From NCBI RefSeq assembly GCF_031453555.1, contig NZ_JAVIZM010000001.1:750001-814000 (forward strand): DNA of 64,000 nt, given 5' to 3'. Positions 35,421 through 44,200 of this stretch are shown here, piece after piece. The DNA is from Bacillus sp. SLBN-46 (GTDB lineage: Bacteria > Bacillota > Bacilli > Bacillales > Cytobacillaceae). The notes below the pieces were generated by a model. The model saw only the letters and a list, made by a program, of their open reading frames with translations, was not told where the DNA came from and searched no databases. Made by a program: the position numbers and the translations under genes. Within the stretch, counting starts at the first letter, position 1; every line of letters begins with the position of its first letter.

Positions 35421-35903
35421 TTAGTTCAGAGGCATATTTCTTAATTTCTGTAATGCCCCTATCTTCCATTGCTTCACGGCTGAAACAGACACGTTTTCTT
35501 GAATCGCCAGATCCTTCATAGTTTGATCATGGAGGATGATACCCACCACCCATTTTGTTTCTTTTTCTGTCAGTCCATGGCAATAAGAAAGCAGAATCTC
35601 AGCATCAAAAGGGGTGTCAGGATTTAGGTCCTGTACGGTTTCCCAATACTCTTCTTTTGGATAAGTGACCATTGTCTCATCCTTATTTTTTTGGGTCAGC
35701 TCCATTAGGAGTTTCCCTTTAATATAGGTATACGCATAGTTGGTGAAGCTTCCTTTTTCTGGGTTAAAGCGATTGTCAGCCTCCCAGAGGGCAATTAATG
35801 CTGCTTGATAGAATTCATCCTGGTTGCGGTAAAGATGAAGAGAGTGCATGATTTTATGAATCATAGGGTTATACTGCTCGACTAACTGATTAAAGCTATC
35901 CAT
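35421..35903 (-). CDS. Orphan sigma-70 family RNA polymerase sigma factor
   Basis: 160 residues. Region 2 is seen in YNPMIHKIMHSLHLYRNQDE and FNPEKGSFTNYAYTYIKG; region 4 in LTEKETKWVVGIILHDQTMK and IQENVSVSAVKQWKIGALQK. There is no adjacent anti-sigma factor. It is about ECF size but resembles the SigH-like branch (FNPEKGSFTNYA). The frame opens at 35927; ATG at 35903 with AAAGGAT eight bases ahead is better. Its closeness to comK suggests, without proof, a stress or competence role. Confidence 0.8.
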   Translation of the reverse strand: MDSFNQLVEQYNPMIHKIMHSLHLYRNQDEFYQAALIALWEADNRFNPEKGSFTNYAYTYIKGKLLMELTQKNKDETMVTYPKEEYWETVQDLNPDTPFDAEILLSYCHGLTEKETKWVVGIILHDQTMKDLAIQENVSVSAVKQWKIGALQKLRNMPLN

Positions 35904-36320
35904 TGCTGGATCCTTTCGGGACAGCATGCTTCCGATTTATTCCTAGGTAGCTTAAAGATATCGAGAATAAAGGCTTTAATCGAATGGAGCTTTTTCATTT
36001 TTGAAAGGAAAAATGGGAGGAAAAGAGTCTTTTTTGGCCTCAAAAAACAAATTTGGAGCTGTTTTTTGCAAATTTGAACCGTTTTGATATGAATTTGTGG
36101 AGACCAAGAGGACGGTTTTTGTGGACTCCACTGCTTTAAAATAAAGTCCCGAAAGGGATGAAATAAACGTAAGTGATAGTAAGTCGCTTAAGGTATTGGT
36201 TCTTCTTATCTAAGGCAACGGGATTGAAATGTGCAATGGTGACTATTCAAGGTCCTTGCCTAACTATCGTCGCAATCATCACCTTGAGTTCATTTTAAGT
36301 GTGGATGTAAATTGGAGAGT
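35904..36320. other. Gap without a clear gene
   Basis: About 400 bases with poly-A/T stretches and no supported gene. A stretch at 36170-36300 is GC-richer and may be gene debris, but I cannot identify it. It ends at the GACGAGTAA array. Confidence 0.35.
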
Positions 36321-36412
36321 GTCGAGTAAAATGGGGATAATGACGAGTAAAGTTGTGGTTTGGCGAGTAAAATGAAAGTCTAACAAGTAAATTATCTAAA
36401 CTGACGAGTAAA
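36321..36412. repeat. 20-21-nt-period array of GACGAGTAAA
   Basis: Units start at 36321, 36342, 36362, 36382 and 36403 (steps 21, 20, 20, 21): GTCGAGTAAA, GACGAGTAAA, GGCGAGTAAA, AACAAGTAAA, GACGAGTAAA. The word is the reverse complement of TTTACTCGTC at 5522-5639. One more copy is at 57284, inside a possible hairpin. Confidence 0.8.
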
Positions 36413-36493
36413 AGATATTTGCAGGTTTATAGGAAAATAAAACGAGGTTATGGGTTCTTTACATGTGCGCCAAGCTAAGGGTTAATGAAAAAG

Positions 36494-36526
36494 ACGGTTC
36501 TTGTGGTAAAAAAAACACGAGAACCG
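36494..36526 (-). terminator. Intrinsic terminator after the 36546-37001 gene
   Basis: CGGTTCTTGTG (36495-36505) pairs with CACGAGAACCG (36516-36526); read on the minus strand it is followed by TCTTTTTC. The half-word ACGAGAACCGCCCC recurs at about 34149 and 39768. Confidence 0.7.
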
Positions 36527-36545
36527 CCCCTTTGGAAATTATTAA

Positions 36546-37001
36546 CTAATTATTAGTTTTATCTTCGAGCATTAAAATACTACTCTTTTGTTTTAGAAGA
36601 ATTGCTTCATTAGCTGATTTACTATTAGTCTCAAATAAGTCTTCTGCCTTAAGATTTTGGGTTTTTATTTTAATTTCCTGTTCAGTTTGCTTTTTAAGTT
36701 CCTCAAATTTTAGTTCCCACTCTTTTAATTTGTCTGCATAAGATTGTGCTTCTCTTTTGAAAAACTCTGCCTCATACTCATATTTTTTCTTCTCTTCAGG
36801 ATCAGAAGCATCTTGAGCCTTGTAATAACTTTCTTCTGCTTTTTCTTGTTTCTCTTTCCCCATTCCTGTAAACCAACTGATAATAAGGTTTTTAACCTTA
36901 CTAAGGATATATTCCAGTATCTCTTGTCCATATTTTGCAAGTAGAGTTCTAATTACTGGCCAAGCCTTCTGAATAAACCACTTGATTATTATTTTCCACA
37001 T
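36546..37001 (-). CDS. Unknown coiled-coil protein
   Basis: 151 residues: an amphipathic basic N-terminal stretch (MWKIIIKWFIQKAWPVI) and then a long charged coiled-coil, with EKAEESYYKAQDASDPEEKK and FKREAQSYADKLKEWELKFE as typical runs. No domain is recognised. ATG at 37001 follows AGGAG at 11 bases; an upstream ATG at 37046 is open but has a weak site. The gene has a terminator and lies in a decay zone, so it may be a survivor of a lost cluster. Confidence 0.55.
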   Translation of the reverse strand: MWKIIIKWFIQKAWPVIRTLLAKYGQEILEYILSKVKNLIISWFTGMGKEKQEKAEESYYKAQDASDPEEKKKYEYEAEFFKREAQSYADKLKEWELKFEELKKQTEQEIKIKTQNLKAEDLFETNSKSANEAILLKQKSSILMLEDKTNN

Positions 37002-37197
37002 TCTGTACATCTCTCCTATGCGTTTAGGAATTAGTTGACCTAACATCTTGAAAATTCCCGGTTAATTTAATCAAAATTAATATCGGTACTTTCCACAAAT
37101 TGTTTAATAATCCGATAATTGTTAGTATACCACGGAACTTGGGTATGTCCTTAAGACAATAATATGGATGACACGAATGAAGGAGGAAGTCCTTCTG

Positions 37198-37616
37198 AAG
37201 AGGTTCATTTAAAGATAGTAAAGAAAGGTTAGTTAAGAGTATAAAAAGCGATTAAGGGGAAAGATGTCTCGTTTGGTGATACATATGAACAAATACTAAA
37301 TCTCCTTGGTAAACCAGATGAACAAAATTATGCTGCCGGACAAATGGATTTAACCTATGGAAAGGTTACTCTTCATTTAACTGATTTCTATAATCTTCCG
37401 GGCGATGATGATATCCAGCTCACCAACATAGAGCGTGTAGACCTGTACCATACAACAAAGGATGTCTTTTCCTCTTTAGGCGAACCCCTTGGTGCAGAAT
37501 CTAGTGAAGATTTATATACTACTATTTTGAAATATGATGTAGATGGGTACTTATTTAGAGCGTATGAAGAGGACGATTCTACCATTTCGAAGATTGATTT
37601 TTGTATACCGGATTGA
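37198..37616 (+). pseudogene. Truncated copy of the 51954-52730 gene
   Basis: From about 37198 the DNA matches the 3' half of the gene at 51954-52730. The frame is disrupted near 37245 and then open from about 37260 (GDTYEQILNLLGKPDEQNYA) to the shared end SKIDFCIPD. The N-terminal membrane half is missing. Identity also continues 190 bases past the stop, into a small ORF (next entry), so a segment of about 600 bases was duplicated. Confidence 0.85.
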
Positions 37617-37748
37617 ATAGTTTAATAGGGAATCTGACTATGCAGGAAGCAATTATTTTCATATTTTAATGTGTCTGTAACGGCTGTTTAATGTTGTTTC
37701 TGTATGATTAGTTTTAGAGCATCAAAACAACTTAAGGAGTTGGAACAA

Positions 37749-37802
37749 ATGAAAAAACTGCAAGCTTTTCTTTATACATTTTACTTATGTTCATTATGTT
37801 AA
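37749..37802 (+). pseudogene. Degenerate copy of the 34-residue CxxC protein
   Basis: AAGGAGTTGGAACAA precedes ATG, as at 52885. The first eight residues (MKKLQAFL) match MRKLQAFL there, then the frame diverges and stops after 17 residues, before the cysteine pair. It belongs to the duplicated segment. Confidence 0.6.
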
Positions 37803-37839
37803 TAGCAAGTGTTTTAAACTATAAAACCTATTATTAATT

Positions 37840-37926
37840 TTACCCAACCGAAAAACGCCACCCATAATGGAACACTAAGAGAAGTACCCAAAATAAACCA
37901 CCTAAAAAATTCCCCTGTTCATCCAT
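37840..37926 (-). CDS. Tiny membrane peptide, 28 residues
   Basis: ATG at 37926 follows AGGAG by eight bases. The product is MDEQGNFLGGLFWVLLLVFH then YGWRFSVG, one hydrophobic segment with an acidic start and basic end, like small Bacillus membrane peptides of sporulation or stress. It could be a relic of a longer protein, since the region is degenerate. Confidence 0.4.
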   Translation of the reverse strand: MDEQGNFLGGLFWVLLLVFHYGWRFSVG

Positions 37927-38069
37927 GCAATCCACTCCTATTAGTAGATATAGACCACCATGTAGTTTTTCAATTGCGTTTTTTTAACTATAAGAGAGTG
38001 AGCTTTCAAAATCAATGGTAGGGAATATCTATTTTTACTATATACATAGGGTTAAAGGTTAATGTACCT

Positions 38070-38198
38070 TTAAAATTGAACTTTATACCAATTCTCTAAT
38101 TGTGTACCTGCATCCGTAGCTGCAAATGCTGCGCCCACACCGGATAATAAACCTACTGTTACAACACCTGATACGATTTTTGTTTTGATTGATTTCAT
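38070..38198 (-). CDS. Small secreted protein with signal peptide, 42 residues
   Basis: ATG at 38198 has AAAGGATG upstream. A clear signal peptide (IKTKIVSGVVTVGLLSGVGA, AFA cut site) precedes a 17-residue tail DAGTQLENWYKVQF. Longer Bacillus secreted proteins begin with very similar tails and go on for another 100 or so residues, so this may be a truncated gene; it directly follows the broken 38251-38725 gene, which has the same general type. Confidence 0.5.
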   Translation of the reverse strand: MKSIKTKIVSGVVTVGLLSGVGAAFAATDAGTQLENWYKVQF

Positions 38199-38250
38199 GA
38201 TAAAATTCCATCCTTTCAAATTTGGGTTTTGTTTTTATTAAAGAACGCCG

Positions 38251-38725
38251 TCACTTAACAGGTTCCGTTAATCCATTTTGTTCACTTACTACTTCTGATA
38301 GAATCTCTTCAACATCCTTGGTTATTTGTGTAACTTCTCTCTCTTTTACTTGCTCTTTGTAACTTTGCAATTCGTTTTTATTTTGCTGGCTAAGATCCTC
38401 TTTGGAAGCCTGAATTTGTTGGATGTAATGGTCCTTGTGTGCTTTTATGGATTCTTCCAAATTAGCTGTGGTTCTTCCTTGAAAATCTATTAATTGCTCT
38501 TTTGCATTGTTAGCAGCCAATTGAATGTCTGTTGCAATCTTTTGTAGAGAAGCGTTCCATTCGTTCGCTGTGGTTTTATCCATTTCGAAACTGCTTTCCA
38601 AAAAAGAATTGTGATACTAAGTAGAAATCACAGAATCGGATTCTGAAAAAGCATATGTAGTTCCTTGTAGTTCCTACACCTAACAATGAGAATGATAGAA
38701 ACGAACCTATGATAATCCTCTTCAA
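38251..38725 (-). pseudogene. Secreted helical protein broken by a 10-bp duplication and a stop
   Basis: TTG at 38725, nine bases after AGGAGG, begins a signal peptide (LKRIIIGSFLSFSLLGVGTT). A tandem 10-bp duplication, TGTAGTTCCT at 38656-38665 and 38666-38675, shifts the frame; dropping one copy gives GVGTTYAFSESDSVIST, then an in-frame TAG, then YHNSFLESSFEMDKTTANEW and a 100-residue acidic coiled-coil ending EQNGLTEPVK. So one ancestral exported protein of about 155 residues has two lesions. The intact downstream frame alone would begin at an ATG without ribosome site at 38583. Confidence 0.75.
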
Positions 38726-39126
38726 TTTCACCGCCCTCCTTTGTAAATTTTGTTGGATGTTTGTTCGTTATATTGAACTTACGAGTTCATTATATAATGT
38801 AAAAAAATAGAAATAAAACCTCGAATTCAGCCGAATTCCAGGTAATTTCCAAATATTGTTCGTTCTTTCGCAGTTTTTCGTTCATTATTCAAAATGATCG
38901 TGTTCTTAATAATGATTTTTTTCTTTTTTTACTGGAAAAGGATGCTGTCGGAGTGTGTAAAACAATAAACAATTGGGTAATTCTTCCGAAATTATAGAGA
39001 GATATGATAACAACACGGGGAAAGTGAGTAGGATATTTAAATATATAAAATAAATTGAATAAAAAAATAGGGCATTCGACATATTCCTTTATACAGCTAT
39101 TGAATTAAGGAAAGAGAGGTTTATAA
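38726..39126. other. Intergenic gap, 400 bases
   Basis: AT-rich spacer between the broken secreted protein gene (minus) and the GIY-YIG gene (plus). It would hold both promoters. I see no open frame, repeat or strong hairpin. Confidence 0.4.
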
Positions 39127-39594
39127 ATGGGACTAAATTTTCAGGATTTTTTACATCAAACTAACTTTCTTCCATTAGAGAATGGGGATTGGAAATTAAT
39201 CACTGTTGATCATACTAACTGTAATACCAAGGTAGTAACATCTCAGATTAGAGAATACCTAAAAGGCTATACGAATGGTATTTATGTATATACTAATCTC
39301 CAAAATGAAGTGTACTATGTAGGACAGGGAAAACTAAAAGGTAGGGTTATTAAAAAGTATAAACAAGCTATAAGTGAATCAATTGAAATTCCTTCTCCAA
39401 GAGGATTATTTTTTAGAAGTAAGAAAGAAGTTTTGAATGTTTATGTTAGAAATGTGGAGAATTATATGGAACAGATAGCAATAGAAGCAATGTTATCAAA
39501 TGTGCTTAAACCTAAGTATTTAGATTTCCTTCAAGAGTTTAATGTTTATAAAAAAGCTGGTAAGTTGGAAGAACTATTCAATAAATTAAAATAG
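39127..39594 (+). CDS. GIY-YIG-like nuclease family protein
   Basis: 155 residues. The core NGIYVYTNLQNEVYYVGQGK, then LKGRVIKKYKQAI, is the GIY-YIG two-strand motif with the following basic residue, and NYMEQIAIEAMLSNVLKPKY gives the catalytic Glu. There is no zinc finger or other added domain, so it is a stand-alone GIY-YIG protein like those in mobile or defence contexts. GAGAGG lies eight bases before the ATG. Isolated gene. Confidence 0.7.
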   Translation: MGLNFQDFLHQTNFLPLENGDWKLITVDHTNCNTKVVTSQIREYLKGYTNGIYVYTNLQNEVYYVGQGKLKGRVIKKYKQAISESIEIPSPRGLFFRSKKEVLNVYVRNVENYMEQIAIEAMLSNVLKPKYLDFLQEFNVYKKAGKLEELFNKLK

Positions 39595-39716
39595 ATTAAA
39601 TAATTATACCGTGTTTAGTGTCAGTTGAAAAAATTGTGTGCTTACATAGGTGAGAAGGATTGTTCATTTTTCCTTGTTCCATCTTCCACTGTTATCAAAG
39701 TCTAATTAAAATCCAA

Positions 39717-39752
39717 CAAAAAAAGAGCCAAATAAATATTTTGGCTCTTTTT
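39717..39752. terminator. Bidirectional terminator between convergent genes
   Basis: AAGAGCCAAA and TTTGGCTCTT arms (39723-39749) have an A run before and a T run after, so the hairpin can stop transcription from both the GIY-YIG and the HupE/UreJ genes. Confidence 0.85.
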
Positions 39753-39788
39753 AATTAAAGACCAACCACGAGAACGGCCCCTATTGAG

Positions 39789-40991
39789 TTAGAAGAATAA
39801 CCGTTGCACTAGCCAAATGGCTCCTAATGCGACAATCGCGTACGAACCATAGGTCACTATTTTCTTCGAATTTTTCAGCTTAAACATATAAGTTAACAAA
39901 GGAAGAAGCGATAATACAACCAATAACTGAACGGCTTCAATTCCCAGATTAAAATTAATTAATGCGACAGCAAGGTGGCTTTTCGGGATCGCCATTTCCC
40001 TTAGGATACTGGCAAAACCGAGGCCGTGAATTAAGCCAAAAAGAAACGTGATGCTCCAGCGGTGACGGATTTCTTTTCTGAAAATATTCTCTGCTGCTAC
40101 ATAACAAATACTAAAAGCAATGGTTGCTTCAACAAAACGAGAAGGGAGTGTGACCCATCCTAGAACGGCCAAACTCAGTGTAATACTATGAGCAATCGTA
40201 AAGGACGTGACAATTGTTGCATATTGCTTGAAGGTTTGCTTTCTTAGTAATAAGGCAAAAAGAAATAAAAGATGATCATATCCTGTTAAAATGTGAAGAG
40301 TGCCCAGTTTGAAAAATGAAAACCACGAAGAAGTAGTTGACTTTTCTACTGGTTTTATTTCCTTTGGCTGTTCTTGAGTAGTCTCAGGTTGTGTTGTTTG
40401 ACCTTGTTCTTGCTGTACCTCTGTTAATAGAATCGTCCAAGTCCTGTCCTTCCCTTGTAAAACAGCTTCACTTTTTTCCCCCATGTAAGAGGCAGAAAGT
40501 AGATTCACATAGTTGGTGGCCGAATCATTGAAATAAAAACCATCATTATAAGAGATGGTTTCACCTGGGGAAAAGGAAGGGAAACTCAAATAAGCTGAAA
40601 GAAACTCTTTGTTTTCTTTTTTCACGAGTTTCATCTTCTCAATCTTAGGTGTTACTTCTTTGTTGTCCCGGTCAAGCGTGAGCCCCTCTGTAATCAATTC
40701 CTCTAAATGGTGTTTCTCCTTTTTTATTTCTGATTTTTCTAAGACCCAGTTCTTATTTTGATCTAAATCAGGTAGTAATTCTAACAGGGATAAAGTGTCT
40801 AACGTAAAGATGATTTCTGTTTTTTCGTTATTTATTGTTATTTGTGTATAACTTGCACTGTAAGCATGCGCCTGGGCTATTTTTGGAATCGAAATAAATA
40901 ATATGAAGAAGATAGATAGAAACAGGAAGAACCTGCGTTTTATTTCGAATGAAGTCAACTTTTGCTTAATATAAGATTGTGTAGTATTCAC
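39789..40991 (-). CDS. HupE/UreJ-family membrane protein
   Basis: 400 residues. A membrane-exported N-terminus (signal-like segment 20-42), an outside domain of about 170 residues, a Gln/Thr/Glu linker and a C-terminal six-helix HupE/UreJ_2 domain with HILTGYDHLLFLFALLL, SFTIAHSITLSLAVLGWV and FGLIHGLGFASIL; the histidines in helices 1, 2 and 4 would bind a metal such as nickel. The larger form with an outside domain is common in Bacillales and not tied to urease or hydrogenase. GTG start after AGGGGG. Own terminator shared with the gene across. Confidence 0.85.
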   Translation of the reverse strand: MNTTQSYIKQKLTSFEIKRRFFLFLSIFFILFISIPKIAQAHAYSASYTQITINNEKTEIIFTLDTLSLLELLPDLDQNKNWVLEKSEIKKEKHHLEELITEGLTLDRDNKEVTPKIEKMKLVKKENKEFLSAYLSFPSFSPGETISYNDGFYFNDSATNYVNLLSASYMGEKSEAVLQGKDRTWTILLTEVQQEQGQTTQPETTQEQPKEIKPVEKSTTSSWFSFFKLGTLHILTGYDHLLFLFALLLRKQTFKQYATIVTSFTIAHSITLSLAVLGWVTLPSRFVEATIAFSICYVAAENIFRKEIRHRWSITFLFGLIHGLGFASILREMAIPKSHLAVALINFNLGIEAVQLLVVLSLLPLLTYMFKLKNSKKIVTYGSYAIVALGAIWLVQRLFF

Positions 40992-41175
40992 AGTAGCCCC
41001 CTGATTTTCCTGCGTTAAATTATTCCATTTGTTGCAATGCTAAGCCATTCATTCCTACCCATTACACTCACATTATAAGGGTAATGGTAGATTTAAAGAT
41101 AGTTTTTTTAGAAAATTTTTAACCCTAGATCTTTCAAACTATATATATTTATTTCTGAAAATTTTGTAGAATGAA

Positions 41176-41223
41176 AGAGTAATGAATGCTGCAAGGAAAG
41201 GTGCGTGGTTCATTACTTTTTTT
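41176..41223 (+). promoter_or_regulatory. Terminator-like hairpin in the leader of the 2017-residue gene
   Basis: AGTAATGAA (41178-41186) pairs with TTCATTACT (41209-41217), with a T run after and a 22-base loop. It lies about 30 bases before the start codon and after a possible TAGAAT -10 (41167-41172). It could be an attenuator controlling the large gene, or only an upstream stop for read-through. Confidence 0.5.
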
Positions 41224-41254
41224 ATCAATAATATATTAAGTGGGTGGTAGATGA

Positions 41255-44200
41255 ATGAAGAGGAGAAGTAGGAAGTTTAAACGCTGGACAAGCATGTTCA
41301 TGGCAGGACTCCTATTGATCAGTACATTTTTGCCAAGTAGTTTCATTGGCAGAGCATTTGCGGATCAGGCAGATCATGTAGTTATCTCTCAAGTATTTGG
41401 CGGGGGAGGTAATAGCGGGGCTCCATACAATAAGGACTTTATCGAATTATACAATCCTACTAATCAGGAAGTCTCTCTAGACGGATGGTCCGTGCAATAT
41501 GCATCTTCTACGGGAACAACCTGGGGTGTTACTCCTTTAAAGGGATACATTCCAGCCTATGGGTATTACCTAGTTGCAGAAGCGAGTGGAGCGAATGGTA
41601 TCGACTTACCAACTCCTGACCAAACAGGTCCAAGCGCTATGGCAGCAGGAGCTGGGAAAGTCGCATTATTTAAGGATAAAACCACTGCAGCATCAGGTGC
41701 AAAACCAACCGGTGCTATTGATTTAGTGGGATATGGAAGCGGGACAGATTGGTTTGAAGGATCCACTGGTCCAACAGGCACCACTTCAGCTACTAAGAGT
41801 GCTCAGCGCAGACCTTATTCAAACACAAACCCAGCTCCAGGGAAAGGGAATGCCTGGGATACGGATGACAACGCAGCAGACTTTTATGTTGGTGCAATTA
41901 CTTCTGTAAGAAACACGGCAAGCCCAGCTGAAACGCCGATGGTTCCAGTTATTAGTCTACAACCTAAGGGAATCAATATTCAATTTGTTCAAGAAGGTAC
42001 TTCTCTAACAGTCAAAGGGGCTGTGGATGCAGCAGCACCCAACTCTAGTATTAAAGTATATGAAACTTCAACTAAAGGTACTGCTATAGCAGCTGGTACG
42101 GCAGCAGCGGATGGCTCCTTTACAGTTACAGGTACATCTTCTAAAGCTCTATCATCTGTCTTTGTTGCTGCAAAGCAAAGTGATTTAGATGAAAGCGCTA
42201 CCATTCAAATTGACGTAGCGAAAGCAAGTGCACTTATCACTCAATCTAAATTAAGCTACGCGGTTATCAATGGTCAGGGCTCGTTAATCGGTAACGTAGG
42301 TGCATCAGTCGGTGCATCCGAAATTAATGTATACCCGAACGAGACAGCTAATCCGACTGAGAGATTAGTGACAAAAGAACTTAAGTCTGGCACGGCAGGA
42401 GATTTCTCAACCACCATTTCTAATGCTCCTGATACCGTCTATGTGACACAAACGACAAGCACTTCTAAAGGTATTATGCTAGAAAGCGCCCCTGTTGCGG
42501 TGACTACACCAGACCTATCAGTGGTTTCAAAACTTTCAGATGTTCGCGCATCGGATTCTAAAGGTCAACCTGTCAACCTAAATAAGTATTTTACAGTTGA
42601 AGGTGTGGCAAACGTCGATAATCAAATTCTTGGAACACAAAAGCAGAACTTTTATATCCAAGATGATACAGCAGGAATCAACATCTTTCATTCTTCCTTA
42701 GTGACACCTTTCAACGTTCTCAAGGGAGATAAATTACAAATTACGGGTAAAGTTATTGTCTACAATGGTTTAACTGAGTTTGAACCTACCTCTATTAAGA
42801 AATTGAGTGAAGGTAATCCCGTTCCAGAACCAAGAAACCTTACTATTCTAGATTTAAATACGTACGCAGTGGCTGAACCGCTGGAAGGAAGTCTGGTAAC
42901 AGTGACAGGAAAAGTGTCAGCTGTAACCGCTTCTGGTGCCAACTATAATGTTACATTTGCAGATGCAAACAATAAAACCACCACATTAAGGGTAATTAGT
43001 GCAACAGGTATTGTCCCTGATACGGACCTAGTAATTGGAAAAAGCTATACCGTTACAGGTGTGTTAGGTCAATTCACTTCTAATGCTTCAGCTATAAATG
43101 GTTATCAAGTCTACCCTCGTGATGAGCAGGACATTGCACCTATTCTTGGCATTACGCATACAGCCATTACAACCTTATATAAGGGTGTAAGTGTTGAATT
43201 TGCGGCCAATGCAGATGGTGCAGATTCAGTAACTACTTACTACAGAGCTACTGGTACAACTAACTATACAGTCTTACCGATGACCAAAGGCAGTGAGGGA
43301 CGTTATACGGTAACGTTAGATGCAGCCGATGTTCCACAAAACGGATTTGAATACTATATTGAAGCAAAAGCTGGTGTTCAGGTAGAATCGGTTGGAACAA
43401 GCGAGTCGCCGAATCCGGTAACGTTAATCGAGGATACGTTCGGACCTACGATTAACGGTGAAAAACCACAGGCTGATACAAGAGTCGAAAGTCCAACCCC
43501 TGAGATTACTGCTTTGATTAACGATCCAAGCGGAGTAGACGAAACTACTGTCCAAATGTGGTTAGATGGGCAAGAGCTTACCGCTCCAAATGCGACAATC
43601 AGTAAAACACAGGTGAAATACACGCCTGAAGAAGAACTTGCACTTGGTGTACACACGGTGAAGGTTTCTGCTAAAGACGTAAAAGGAAATGCAACGGAAA
43701 AAACTTGGACATTTGAAATTGTTCCACGTTTTACAGGTGGTAACCATTATCGTGGTACCACACACAACCATACGAATATTTCACATGATGGTGCGGGAAC
43801 TCCGGAGGATGCATTAAAAGCTGGTAAAGCCCATCATTATGATTGGTTCGCTTTCTCAGATCACTCACATGATATCGACCCAGAAAAATTGGGAACAGAT
43901 ACGGTTGTCCGCAACGGGATGCAAGAACGTTCTGGCGGCGATCAGTGGCAATTAACGAAAGACTTGGCAACTCGCTATACAAATAGTGATTATGTCGTAT
44001 TCCCTGCTTTTGAAATGACCTCTACAACATGGGGACATTCTAATATCTTTGGATCAGATAATTTCATTGATCGAAATATTAATGGAAAGCAATATCAAGA
44101 CTTAAGCCAGTATTATGCATGGGTGATGACCTATGACGATATCGTTGGCCAATTTAATCATCCAGATATGTCGGCCAATGCCTTTAATAATTTCAAGCCA

